From positions 5,146,155 to 5,210,154 of the forward strand of contig CM038704.1 of the NCBI GenBank assembly GCA_021613375.1: a stretch of 64,000 nt of DNA, read 5' to 3'. The translations under genes and the position numbers were made by a program. Source of the DNA: Megaleporinus macrocephalus. Its lineage: Eukaryota; Chordata; Actinopteri; Characiformes; Anostomidae. Positions 10,713 to 20,870 of this stretch are shown here, piece by piece (position 1 is the first letter of the stretch; each line of letters starts with the position of its first letter). The notes beneath the pieces were generated by a model. That model ran no database searches. It was given only the letters and a program-made list of their open reading frames with translations, and was not told the origin of the DNA.

Positions 10713-11055
10713 TAATTTTAGCAAAATAAACAAGCCACACTGATTCCCCTTTTAGGCATTCCCAATGCACACAAGTGTCTCTTTGAAAGACTAATCAGCT
10801 GTAGTATTTTTGGCCAGGGTTCAACCATGCACTATGCTAGAGGCCTACTGATGTAGTTCTTGTTATAATATAAAAAATAAACAGATTTTTTTATGGATGT
10901 GATTCTGAATAAGGCTAAATTAATGAAACTGAGCTAGTTTGACAACTAGTAAAGAAAACTTGATGCATTGTTATTGCTCCACCAAAGTCATTACACAAGG
11001 ATTATATATGGAATATCCACATATTGGAGCCAATAATATCATCTTCATTGTCACA

Positions 11056-12110
11056 TCATTGTTTTCATTTCGACTGTGTCCAGGACTATGCCCAAAACTT
11101 AAGAGAAGTGGATGGACCAACGGTTTTTCAGTGGAGAGCAAAACACCCAAATCATCAAAAAAGAGTCGAGAACGAAGGCACGAGAATAAGGAAAATCATC
11201 TAAAAAATCATCTAGCTGATGCAAAACGAAAGGCAGCTTGCAGACGTTCAGTAGGATCCCACACAAAGCCTCAGACAGACAATAAAATATGTGGGGACTA
11301 CTCCCACAGCCAAAAGTTAGCCTGACAGCAAAGTAGAATTTTGAATTCCACTTAATCCCAAGGAGATGCCAATCCGAAGGATGAATAGGCATAACTTTGA
11401 AAGTGTCAGCAATGTCAGCTTTAGCAAGTAAAGCGCCACGTCCTGCTATTTTAATTAGCCGAATGGCATCGTCAACAGAGGCGTAATGCAAGGAAAACGG
11501 CACCAAGAGAATGCATTAATTAACGCTGGTGAGAATGGCCGAATGAGAAGACGTCAAAAATCTATTGCTTCTTACCAGAATATTTATGGGTAGCAACGCC
11601 TAAGGAGTTCATGTGAAATGGAGAGAAAAGGGCAGAACGAAAAAGACCGACATCAGGAGCAGACCCCACATCAGGTTCTGAGAGTGCCGACAGGAGATTT
11701 TTTGCGACGAAGGAAGATGACCGATCAGAAACGACACCAACCCAAAACCCTTGCGAAAGCCTGGTAATCAAATAGTCTACGAAACATGAATACGGGTAAG
11801 AGGACAGATAACAGGACCAAAAGGCTTTCCTCACCTCGAAGGATGAAGGCAACAAGGACAGACGGATTTCGGGTGAGGGTCCTTGCAAACACTGCACATA
11901 TGAAAAGAATAAACAAAGAATAAACAGATTCATTACATTTTTTGCACACAATACTTCCACTACATTCGACGACCCGTCGACCGTGATTGTCGCACGGAGT
12001 GCTTACTGGATCAGCACCATGGACAGCAGACGAAGCAGAGCACGCATAGGCCTTAGGGCACATCGCAGAGGAGTGCCCGTGTGAACCACAAACACCATGT
12101 GCCATAGTGC
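11056..12110 (-). pseudogene. DIRS-type retroelement: pre-RT region and reverse transcriptase remnant
   Basis: Read on the minus strand, 11960-11565 contains SFVDYLITRLSQGFWVGV, SEPDVG and NSLGVATHKYSGKK. Then 11506-11100 gives FSLHYASVDDAIRLIKIAGR, ADIADTFKVMPIHPSDWHLL, FYFAVRLTFGCGSSPHIF and VLHQLDDFLDD. These are RT fingers and palm of DIRS/Ngaro-type elements. The catalytic pair in HQLDDFL survives. A frameshift follows it, and a second frame continues as LEFLGIVLDTVEM to about 11056, where the sequence is cut at the border of the OR2 unit. RNase H is absent here, and the recombinase is found only at 7110-7346. The upstream frame (to 12105) is cysteine-rich and may be gag-like. The element is dead. 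Confidence 0.8.
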
Positions 12111-12159
12111 GATGTCCGCCGAAGTGCCGAACCTAGCCTAGTATTATGAAACGTTATGA

Positions 12160-12600
12160 ACGAAGCAGATTTTTGTGGTATTCGTAAAACAGTGTACCAC
12201 CATGTTGCTGTCTAAAATCAGCCATCATAGCTAGATATAAAATACATAAAAGCAGGATAAATAAGATACCATGAATAGAGAGGAATTCATGCCAAAGTGA
12301 AAGGCAGTCGCTACAGTGGAGCAATGCAAGGTGAAATGCAATGCACATATGATATGACTTTTCTATAGTGACAGGCAAACTACATACCAAAATGAAAAAG
12401 GCAATACAATACAATTTGTGAAATACAAATCAAATATACAGCACAACAAGCAATCTCTTAAGAGGAATCTCTCCTGTGTCTTCTCCAGGGCAGCCATTTT
12501 ATAGGCCAGAGAAGACCAAGAGCAGCAGTCATCAGGAATCAGGGGCAACATGGAAAACTTTGAGTGGGCTCACTGAAGTCCCGGAGCGAACTGGAGCTTA
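12160..12600 (-). repeat. LTR-like segment flanking gypsy element 1 (3' side)
   Basis: Bases 12426-12556 are a direct repeat of 19649-19785, about 85-90% similar by eye and in the same orientation. In the minus sense both contain GGCCTATAAAATGGCTGCC, a TATA box, followed by GAAGACACAGGAGAGATTCC. Position just beyond the RNase H end of element 1 (12680) fits a 3' LTR. The outer boundary is not clear; the DIRS remnant begins within a few hundred bases. Confidence 0.5.
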
Positions 12601-12884
12601 AATTGTTTGACAGACACACACAGAGAGAACACAGAGACAGAAACTTAAGTACACGACCTATAAGTGTAACTGTTTACATACTGACTAATTTACATCTGGA
12701 CAGAGCATCAGCGGCCATGTTGTCAGAGCCCTTCTTATACACAATCCTGAGATTGAAACCCTGAAGAATTAGGGACCAATGCATCATACAGTGATTTGTG
12801 TTACATATGCAGTGCATAAAGACAAGGGGGTTATGGTCAGTAAAAACAGTGACTGTGTAAGGGGTCCGTCAGTTCCCGCCATAA

Positions 12885-12898
12885 CCGCCAGAGGGCGC
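12885..12898 (+). promoter_or_regulatory. CTCF-like motif inside the solo LTR
   Basis: CCGCCAGAGGGCGC fits the CTCF core CCASYAGRKGGCRS with one mismatch (third base). It lies 30 bp into the LTR-like insertion. Binding is not shown; this is a motif match by eye. Confidence 0.4.
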
Positions 12899-13045
12899 CG
12901 TAAGCCCACTAAGACGGTTAGGCGGAGACCTAACGAGCCCTCATCTGCGACACCTGTGACACGGCCTATAAAGGACCGGAAGCCCAGCAGGTGACTGTTG
13001 CACTCTCCCAAGTGTGACCGGTAAACGGTAGCTCTACGGAGCAGA

Positions 13046-13268
13046 TACAAAAGAGGATTAAAATATCCCACACCAAAAGAAAACAAAAAGGAAACAAAAG
13101 AGGATTAAAATATCCCACACCAAAAGAAAACAAAAGAAACAAAAGAGGATTAAAATATCCCACACCAAAAGAAAACAAAAAGGAAACAAAAGAGGATTAA
13201 AATATCCCACACCAAAAGAAAACCAAAGAAACAAAAGAGGATTAAAATATCCCACACCAAAAGAAAGT
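13046..13268. repeat. Minisatellite, 44-47 bp unit, about 4.8 copies
   Basis: Five starts of AAAAGAGGATTAAAATATCC occur, each followed by CACACCAAAAGAAA. Units differ only in the purine-rich spacer (ACAAAAAGGAAAC, ACAAAAGAAAC, ACCAAAGAAAC), alternating in length. High copy similarity implies recent expansion inside the LTR. Confidence 0.9.
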
Positions 13269-13745
13269 TGTCCTGGCGACTCAGGGATAAATCCTGAGTA
13301 TATCCGTTGTTTGTTTATTTGTTTTGTTTTAAAGTACCTTTTGTTTGAAGCACGCTGTTTATCTGCGTTCCCTTTGTATGGCTTTTTCAGCGCACCCTTC
13401 ATAAACCCGTGTGTAGAGTGTGAGGAGCGCGCTCCTGTGGCGCAACGGCAGAGAGCTTGTCTCTCAACTCAGAGATTGTGGGTTTGAATCCGGACAGGTG
13501 GATCATTATCTTGGTGACTTCGGGATAAGCCCTCATTACCACCGTTAATTCTTTGTTTCGTTTGAAAGTACCTTTGTTTGAAGCATGCTGTTTGTTGGCG
13601 TTCCTTTGTTTGATCTTGCCGCGCTTTTCAGCGTGCCAGTCATAAGCAAGCACGTCCTGTATCAAGCGTGTCCTCCCGTGGCGCAACGGTAGAGCGCTCG
13701 TCTCTCAGCACACAGGTCGTGGGTTTGAATGCAGCACAGCTGTTT
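13264..13745 (+). repeat. Two tandem 240-bp units, each ending in a tRNA-like box A/box B module
   Basis: Unit 1 (about 13264-13505) and unit 2 (about 13508-13745) share, in order, GACTnnGGGATAA, AAAGTACCTTTTGTTTGAAGC with small changes, GCTTTTTCAGCG, and a terminal module. The module has TGGCGCAACGG (box A-like, 13438 and 13679) and GTGGGTTTGAAT (box B-like, 13480 and 13719), about 40 bp apart. This resembles an RNA polymerase III promoter, but the anticodon arm does not fold well, so I do not call a functional tRNA. Confidence 0.65.
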
Positions 13746-15330
13746 TCCTTTTTCCCTTCCTTCTTTTTGTTTTCCACATTCTCAAGGTCTTACACCACTC
13801 CTAGACCATTTTCACACCATTTGGTGAGCACACACTCCCCTTTTAAGCCCGATTTTATTCTAGTGATTTTAGAGATCTCTGCACTTGGTTCCTCCTTCAC
13901 CCGTCCCATGACAGACTGGAGCTGAAGAAGCACCAAAATATACTTCAAAGTGCTGCAAGGCAAATGCTTCTTTTTCAGTTGTGCTGTATGCCAATTGGTG
14001 CTTATCACATTTGTGGGAAAAATAACTGGGTGACTGGGTGATTAATGCCATGCAAGTCCTCTGGTAGGAGGGCCGTGCCAGCACCAGAACTACTGGCGTC
14101 GACTTTCAAACTGAATTGTTTATTAAAATCATGTGTGGCCAAAACAGGGAAGCTCATTAACACAGCTTTCACCGAATCAAACGCAGCCTGACATGCTTGA
14201 GACCAGACAAGGCGCACATCCCTTTGTAGGGAAGAGGTGAACGGCAAAACAACATCAGAAAAATGTGTACAAAAACAATAAAACAGGTAAGTGAATGGTA
14301 AGGTCTTACGCGGTCAATTAACACCCTTTCAAATGGCTTTCCTACAGTGGGTATAGGACAGAGAGGAGCAGACGAGATTCCCTGGTTAGGTTTTCCAACC
14401 ACGGGGCAGGTGTACCATGTTACATCTGTTTTAATAGACGGCCAGAAGAAATGCTGCATCATGCGCTGAACTGTCTTCCTAATTCTGATCATGAGCTAGA
14501 CATAATTTGGACTCTATATGGAGAAGGCACCACAATTTGGTGAAGTACTTCTCCACCCTCAGATATAAAGGAGCCCGCATGCGCATTAACATGCCGTTCT
14601 CCACAACATATGCGGGATAATCAGGCTTTGGCGTGTCTGTAATAGAACCAAAACATTTACTTAACAGTCGGGTCACTTTCCTGAGCAGATTTTAAAACAT
14701 CTTTGGTTAGTATGTCAGAGTGGTCATGGTTAGTACAGTAGGTACAGAATTAGACAATGAAAGAAACTTATCAGGTTTAGCACCAATCTCAGAGGCAACA
14801 TCACACAAAGTATCTGACAAGTAAATATCAGCGAGTTTGTGGGCCTGAGCACGGGTGGAGGCACAAGCAGGGAGGATGTCATCAAGATCATCAAGCTCTA
14901 CTGGACCATTAACAACCTCAGGCAAGGCAAACAACTCCCCACCAGCAAGATCATTGCCTAGCATGAATAAGAATCCTTTAATCTCTGAATGAACTGCAAC
15001 TTTCACAGGCCTAAAAAAGGATTTAAAGACAGGTTCTTTGGTAGAGCATAACGGTATGTCTTTGTGAACAATTGAATCAACAGCTGGTATAGTTAAAGCA
15101 TTGCGCTGAAGTGTGGGACATGCTGCAATGAGGTGTCCTGCTTCATGAGAAAGATTCACGAGTGTCCATTAGTAAAACTAGAGGGTCAGACTGAGAGGAA
15201 CGAGCAGTACTTGGGGAAGCTTTGGTGCAAAATAGGGATCAGCTTTGTTTTCCCAAATGGCGGAATGAGACCAATATGTTTGCTTACATCAAAGTAAACG
15301 GAATTACTAACGGCTGTAAGGTGAGCTGGA

Positions 15331-16480
15331 GAGCGAGCTGAGGGCACCACGGCACTCCAGGGAAAAGGGAAAGGTTTGCTGCTTGCCAAAGTCAAAGCTC
15401 CATCTCTCTTTTGGCATCAACTTTGATCGCTGCCAGTCTCAGGCCAGGAGAAGGGGACTGCCGGGATTTATGCACATCCCCAAGTCGGCTGCAACCGCGC
15501 AAGGAGTGGAACCAAAAGCAACACCCGGAGAACCTTCTCTCTCAGGTAAGATTTCTGTACTGTTAAGTTGGGCCTCTAAAGTGTGCTTAATCTCCCAATT
15601 AGAAGCATAACAAGGGACATCACCAGTGAAAAAAATCTGCTATCAAAAGTAAGTTGACTTTCCGACATACATAAAATTGTTCCAGAGTTGGATCTAATGT
15701 AAATACAATCAAAATAAATACTGCCATAGTAACAATTGTACGCCCCCCCCACAGAAGAGAAAACCACCAGGCAGAATCAAATATACACACAGCAAAAAAA
15801 TAGCTTAAGAGGGTAAACAAACAGCAGAAACCCCACAAACAAATAGAAATGGACGTATCGCCAATGTTACGACCCGATCTAGTGTCAGGCCTTAACAAAA
15901 ATATACAAAACATAGCGCTTTGTAATATAATCTCAATCAACACAACATTAACCACAACACCATTTCACACTGTATATGATCACAAACAAACAGCTCTTTT
16001 ACAGCACATCTCGTGAGGGAACCGGAAACTCTTCAGAAGCAAAAGTACCATCCTCTTCCCTCTGGCACGCGCTCCTTTTGTATGCAGTGTCCCCTGGTGG
16101 TGGCTCAGCGCATCTGCAACATAAGAACACTTCACAGAGAAATAATTATGAACCTACCCCCTATGTATGTTGGTGATGGGCAAATGATACCGAGGCTACG
16201 GGGCTTGTGTTGAGAAATTCAGGAACCCATACAGGATGTGGTTCGAGTATTGGTGTGATTTATTGTTTCTCAATAAAAATGAAGGTCACCCCACAATCAC
16301 TGTCCCATCTCTTGAAAGTACTGCAACAGTTTATATAAACGTCTTCCTTCCCATTGGATTTATTTACTGAGTGCTGGTAGGTTTTTTTTTAATTAACAGA
16401 GCACTGTTAGCATTACCCACACAATCAAACACAGATTAGATGAACAAAGAAATGAACCACATAAAAAAAAATTAAGGTGT
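15331..16480. other. Retroelement 5' region, non-coding
   Basis: No intact gene is seen. On the minus strand the sequence ...GTAACA followed by TTGGCGATACG (about 15859-15870) looks like an LTR end (CA) next to a primer-binding-like site, which would put a 5' LTR of element 1 at about 15865-16300. This conflicts with the LTR-like repeat at 19649 and is unresolved. The stretch 16130-16480 is unassigned. Confidence 0.35.
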
Positions 16481-16823
16481 TTTATGTATATACTTGGCAG
16501 TGTTTATTATTATACCGATGGAGAGAAAAAAAGGCTGTTTTGGGTCGGGTGAGTGCCACCTGCCAGTAGCCCTTGGTGAGGTCCAGTGTGGATATAAACC
16601 GAGCCTTACTAAGACTATCAATCAAATCGTTCACTCGTGGGAGAGGGTATGAGTCAAATTGCGAGACCTCATTTAACTTATGGAAGTCATTGCAAAACCT
16701 CCACGACCCATCAGGCTTGGGGTGGCTAGCATTCACTGTACCTCCTCCTCTATAGCTGAGCGGCGGGCCTCTGGGACACGGTAGGGTCGCTGTCGCACTA
16801 CTACCCCGGCTGGGGTCTGGATG

Positions 16824-17660
16824 TTATGTTGTACCACGTGAGTATGGACGGGAGCCGAGGAGAACACGTCCCGGAACTGTTCCACTAGTTCTGTAAGCTC
16901 CTGGCGTTGGGGCGATGTAAGGTCTTAGACCCATTGGATCAGGGACCTGGCAGGGAGGTCTAGGGAGGCAAAAGCGGAGAGCACGGGGGTTAGGTTCAAT
17001 CCATTTATTTAATAGATTCACATGGTACGTTTGAGTGGGTTTCCTCCTCCCTGGCTGGTCCAGGCGGTAATTCACCGGACCTACCTTCTCCTTGACCAGG
17101 TATGGCCCCTGCCAAGTCGCCAGGAACTTACAGGTAGTTGTGGGGACTAGGACCAGGACCCGATCGCCCGGCCGGAACTCCCTGGGTTGGCCCGGCCGGT
17201 TGTAGGTACGTTGTTGGGCTCGTTGGGCCTCCTCCATATGCTCTTGCACAATGGGGGCTACAGCGTCAATACGCTGTTGCATTTCTTGAACATACTCAAT
17301 GATGGAGCGGTACAGGGACGGTTGCTGCTCCCATGCCTCCCTGACCACAATGAGAAGCCCCCACGGCCTGCGAGAATAAAGGAGCTCAAAGGGTGAAAAC
17401 CCTGTGGAGGCCTGGGGCACTTCCCGTGTGGCAAAGAGGACATAGGGAATCAGCAAGTCCCAGTCCCATCCGTCCTGAGCCACCACCTTGCGGAGCATAC
17501 GTTTTAGCGTTTGGTTAAACATCTCCACCAATCCGTCTGTCTGGGGGTGATAGACGGAGGTGGGGAGGTGCTTAATTTGGAGGAGCCCACAGAGGTCCGC
17601 CATGAGTTTGGAAATTAACTGGGTACCCTGGTCTGTAATGATGTCCTTCGGGATCCCCAC
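16824..17660 (-). pseudogene. Gypsy integrase core and C-terminal domain (element 2)
   Basis: An open frame of 278 residues begins at GIPKDIITDQGTQ, the second catalytic Asp, and contains HPQTDGLVEMFNQ, with Glu as the third catalytic residue. It continues through the C-terminal FRPGDRVLVLVPT and TYHVNLLNKWIEP blocks. The last 40 or so residues overlap, in another frame, the RT N-terminal region, so the frame shifts near 16940-17000. The first catalytic Asp (IDIVGPLP) sits in the separate frame 17665-18018, out of phase because of an internal deletion of roughly 30 codons. Confidence 0.8.
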
Positions 17661-18234
17661 ACGACTACATAGTGTTAACAGCTCCCTGGCAACTGCCGGA
17701 CTTGGGCAATGGCCCTACAATGTCTATGCCTATCCGCTCGAAGGGGATGCCAATGATGGGAAGTGGGACGAGGGGAGCTGGTGGCGGCCTTTTTGAGGAC
17801 GTGAGCTGACACCTCTGGCACCGCTGACAAAAGTTCTTCACCTCTGTGTATATGGAGGGCCAATAGAACCGTGGGAGGATGCGTGCCAAGGTGTTCTTGT
17901 GAGCCTGGTGCCCTCCCAATGGATGATGGTGCGCTAGGTGCATCATGGCATCGATGCGGGACCTGGGCAGGACAAGGGCCTCTCTGACTCCTTCAGGGAG
18001 GTGCTGCACATGGTACAAGAGGTTATCCCGGACAGTGAAGTAGGTACTGGGAGCGGCTGTTGGGCATGTGGCACTCCGTCGATTAGCATCATGTTCTCCC
18101 AGGCCCGCTTTAACCTATTGTCCTCCTGCTGTTCTTTTGGCAAACCCGCCCTCACGCTGTATCTGCTGGAAGAGTGAGGAGAGGGGGTTAGTGACGCTAG
18201 GATGCTCACCTTTGCCGCGCCAACAGGGCGGACT

Positions 18235-18681
18235 TCAGTGGCAGTCGGGATCGATCCCGGAGGGTTGTTCATCGTTGGCGCCCCCGTGGTCGCAGCCCAC
18301 CAGGAGTGGCACAGGGAGGTCAGGAACCAGGCCCACAGTGAGGGTCCACTCCTTCCTGCCTTCGCCCAACCGGACACGGGCTGTAGGGACATGCCGAACA
18401 TCTCTGTGCACACAGGCAACCGGCAGCGTCTCACAGGAGGGCTGGATCCCGGGGAAATGAGTCGGTCGAAGCAAGGTGACCATGCTGCCGGAATCCATAA
18501 GGGCACGCACCTTATGGCCATCAACTAGCAGGTGGCGGGTGAGGCAGGCAGTGGGTGTCGCTCCATGCCAGCTACAGCCTGTGAGCCAAGCCTTCCTGGG
18601 TCGAGCAGGGCCGGTAGGGTCTGGTTCGGTGGGCATGGGTTCGTCCTGCAGGGAGATAGTATTAAGCGAGTTGAGCCTCAC
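18235..18681 (-). pseudogene. Gypsy aspartic protease region (element 2)
   Basis: A 148-residue frame contains the retropepsin-type active site ALMDSGSMVTLLRP and the downstream LPVPLLVGCDHG block that closes such domains in fish gypsy elements. It overlaps the gag-like frame at its start and lies directly upstream of the integrase zinc finger. It is not a host gene. Confidence 0.75.
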
Positions 18682-19149
18682 CTGTCAGGAAGGGGGCCAG
18701 GACTTCAGCCCACAGCTCCTTATCCCACATTTCACGCTCAGCGATGACCTCGAATGTGTGTAGGAATGCCTCAATGTCATCCTGGGGTGTGAGCTTAGTG
18801 AGGAGGTGGTGGGCAGCTTGTTCAGGTCGGGGAAGCGGAGGCACAGTCTTGCCGCGCGGCCATGATGTCCTCAGTCAGGGCCCTGACACCTCTTGCCAGC
18901 TCCTGGGTAGCTGTTTGTTGTTATAGGCTGGTCTCCAGTAAGTGTTGGATGAGTAAGTGTTTATCCATTTCTCTTGTCTACACTGTGCAACCTGGAGAGG
19001 CCAAGATAAAGCATTTTTTTTTTCTGGTGGTGTCACTCAGACAGACGTCGTTGCCCACATTCTCCACCACTGTGGGGCGCTCGACAATTTATTCAGTCTC
19101 AGAAAAAAACCCCAAAAAATTTAAAGAAGAGTCAAAAGACGAAAAAATT

Positions 19150-19600
19150 TGAGTCTCTTCATAACTGTAGCGAGTAGCATGGCCTCGGAGGCTCCTCTCG
19201 CCGAACCGGCGCAGAAAACACCATAGAAGACAGCGGTAGGTTCCTGACGACACGCAGTTAAACGGCGGATCCGGCGGCGCAGCTCAGTCCCCTAGGCAAC
19301 AGAACAGGCGGAGAGAACAGAACAGGAGGAAAGGAGACATGGAATACCAAGGAGATGTTAACGATAAGTTGTACGGCTCCGACACTACTCCCTGACTGAG
19401 TCTCAGCGTGCTCTCTTTATGCTCCGGCTCCGTGGGGAGGCAGCCAGTGTGCGCGATTAGGCGCCCCGCCCTCCCGGCTATGCGGTCACGTGCTGTCAAA
19501 CACCAGGTGCTTTGGCGCCTGGAGAGCTGCCCTCGTCGGTGTTGGCACGATCGAGCGGGGTAGGCATGGCAGGCGCGGCTATACAAAAGGTAATGAAGTA
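19150..19600 (-). repeat. GC-rich LTR candidate of gypsy element 2
   Basis: This CpG-rich block lies upstream (minus sense) of the element 2 gag and has no coding potential. Its base composition differs sharply from the surrounding AT-rich DNA. It is the natural place for the 5' LTR and leader, but element 2 is truncated at its other end, so there is no second copy to prove it. Confidence 0.4.
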
Positions 19601-19648
19601 AAGGGGCTAGGTGAAAACAAGCTCGTGGTTAACAGGCAAAAGTTCAAA

Positions 19649-20040
19649 TCAAATATACAGCACAACAAACAATCTCTCAAGAGGAATCTCTCCTGTGTCT
19701 TCCCCAAGGCAGCCATTTTATAGGCCAGAGTAGACCAAGAGCAGGACGAAGTCCTCAGGAATCAGGTGCAGGATGAAAAACTTGTGTCTCTGTGTGTGTC
19801 AGTCAAACAATTTCAGCTCCAGTCCACACAAGTACACATAACACTTAATGACACTTCAGTCATATCCCGTCGGTTCAGGGATCACAAGGCTAGTTCCCTA
19901 ACCTCCAGTCTCTGTGACTGCCTCACAAATAAGCAAATGTATCTCCTTCAGCAGTAAAATGCTGCAAGAGAAAGTAAAAAGCTCACCTCAAAGAAAGACT
20001 TTTGCCTGCTAGCAGCTACGGTATGGTACGGGCCATCCTC
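19649..20040 (-). repeat. Second copy of the element 1 LTR-like repeat
   Basis: The segment 19649-19785 matches 12426-12556 (TATAAAATGGC in the minus sense, GGAATCTCTCCTGTGTCTTC on plus). Beyond it a 30-bp piece (TCAGTCAAACAATTTCAGCTC) matches 12590-12615 but inverted. If these are the two LTRs of element 1, element 2 was inserted inside element 1. Confidence 0.5.
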
Positions 20041-20538
20041 CCAGGGATGTCATATTACATCAGGTGTAGTTTTAGATTTTCATCTTTGTTTAATTGGTCA
20101 TTTACATAATGGTACTAAGGTTGCATCATCTAAGGAATATCGCTACATTTTCTTTCCCAGAGTGTTGCCCAGAAACTTGTCCATGCATTTGTTACAAATG
20201 GAATCGATTACTGCTTTTTTTACTGTGCTTTCTTAGAACACTGTCTATCCTCTACACTTGTACAAGGTGCAGCCGCATTGATCCTAACAAAAAAAAATAT
20301 ATATATATCTTTAATCCTGTTTTAAGGAAACACCATTGACTACTTTTGTAGAATATAATGTATCTTTTTAATCAAGTTTTTTAAAATAAAAAATTCTATT
20401 ACATTTATTTAATTTGCCTTAATTTTATTTTTTTTTTGTTAACATTTAAAAAAATGTACCTAATACTTTTAATTTCCTAATTTTATTCTTCAAATCTAAA
20501 TTAATTTGGATGATTTGTATGTGAAATGTGCTTTATAA

Positions 20539-20539
20539 A

Positions 20540-20591
<52 letters not shown>
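20539..20591. repeat. (ATT)n microsatellite
   Basis: An uninterrupted run of about 17-18 ATT repeats. It directly precedes a SINE-like fragment, as A/T-rich tracts often do. Confidence 0.95.
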
Positions 20592-20596
20592 TAAAT

Positions 20597-20870
20597 GTCA
20601 CCTCACAGCAAGTAGGGCCTGGCTTAGATTCCATAGCTAGGTGACCAGGGTCCTTTCTCTGTGGAGAATGTTCTCCCGGTGTCTGTGTGGGTTTCCTCCC
20701 ACTTGTGTTGGAGATGCTAAACTGGCCCCGGTGTGAATGTGTGCGTCTGAGTGTCTCCTCTGTGATGGACTGGTGACCTGTCCAGGAGGTTTCCTACCTT
20801 CCGCCCTGTGGTTGCTGAGATAGGCTTAAGCACCCCCCTCCCCATGAGCGAGGAGTGAGCTGTTTAAAAG
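20597..20870 (+). mobile_element. Interspersed repeat (SINE-like), plus orientation
   Basis: Contains the block TTCTCCCGGTGTCTGTGTGG, then GTTTCCTCCCAC, GTGATGGACTGGTGACCTGT and GAGATAGGCTTAAGC. This order is a very common fish interspersed repeat. An inverted copy lies at 30180-30360 and a shorter piece at 30640-30760. I cannot name the family securely. Confidence 0.65.

Larger units (their letters stand above)
8050..11055. repeat. Tandem duplication unit 2 (carries OR2)
   Basis: Collinear with 3721-6006. The homology ends at TTCATTGTCACATCA (about 11043-11057), and the next bases are the 3' end of a DIRS-type RT. Copy 2 keeps about 770 bp of 3' flank that copy 1 lacks. Confidence 0.85.
12856..13913 (+). 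mobile_element. Solo-LTR-like insertion with 5-bp target duplication
   Basis: The insert starts TGTAAGGGG and ends CCCATGACA, so it has the 5'-TG...CA-3' ends of an LTR. It is flanked by the direct repeat GACTG (12851-12855 and 13914-13918). Removing insert and one repeat rejoins the RNase H frame of element 1 perfectly (SSAPV joined to TVFTDH), which proves insertion. A TATAAAG box lies at 12967-12973 on the plus strand, suggesting plus orientation. Inside are a 46-bp minisatellite and two 240-bp tandem units with tRNA-like ends. No coding sequence or internal region is seen, so it is a solo LTR or a very short non-autonomous element. Confidence 0.8.
12680..15330 (-). mobile_element. Ty3/gypsy element 1, Gmr1-like domain order, decayed
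   Basis: Minus-strand domains in order are: gag N-terminus (FDVSKHIGLIPPFGK, about 15235-15295); a broken zinc-knuckle-like HEAGHLIAACP and protease-side region with FMLGNDLAGGE (15159-14900); the linker to integrase (YVVENGMLMRM, 14676-14550); an integrase zinc-finger/core piece (HFFWPSIKTDV, GKPNQG, GKPFERVLIDRV, 14460-14310); then the RT-thumb/RNase H region (FSDVVLPFTSSLQ, LKVDASSSGAG, YSTTEKEAFALQHFEV, 14265-13925). RNase H ends at 12850-12680 (VTVFTDHNPLVFM, KKGSDNMAADALSR). Integrase lies upstream of RNase H, as in the Gmr1-like group and unlike ordinary gypsy. Most of RT and integrase is deleted. RNase H is split by the insertion at 12856-13913. Confidence 0.75.
16517..18844 (-). mobile_element. 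Ty3/gypsy element 2, Gmr1-like domain order (gag-PR-IN-RT)
   Basis: The minus strand shows, in order: gag core (TPQDDIEAFLHTFEVIAERE, LAPFLTGEAQLA; 18844-18662); aspartic protease with active site ALMDSGSMVTLL (about 18500); integrase zinc finger HHPLGGHQ...CQRCQRCQ (17960-17820); integrase core with IDIVGPLP, ITDQGT and PQTDGLVEMFNQ; C-terminal domain GPYLVKEKVGPVNYRLDQ. Directly downstream comes the RT N-terminus (LVEQFRDVFSSAPVHTHV, about 16890-16840) and RT palm (KPDGSWRFCNDFHKLNEV, 16725-16670; FISTLDLTKGYWQVALT, 16600-16550). RT is truncated at about 16517. An internal deletion with frameshift removes part of the integrase core near 17665-17700, and a stop lies between IN and RT. The element is inactive. 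Confidence 0.85.

Noticed and set aside
13434..13745. Two functional tRNA genes
   Set aside because: Box A- and box B-like words are present, but the anticodon arm does not pair properly and the acceptor ends do not match. They are treated as tRNA-derived modules within a repeat.
18068..18763. Plus-strand proline- and serine-rich frames in the gypsy region
   Set aside because: They are shadows of the minus-strand gag/protease/integrase frames, which carry recognisable catalytic motifs.
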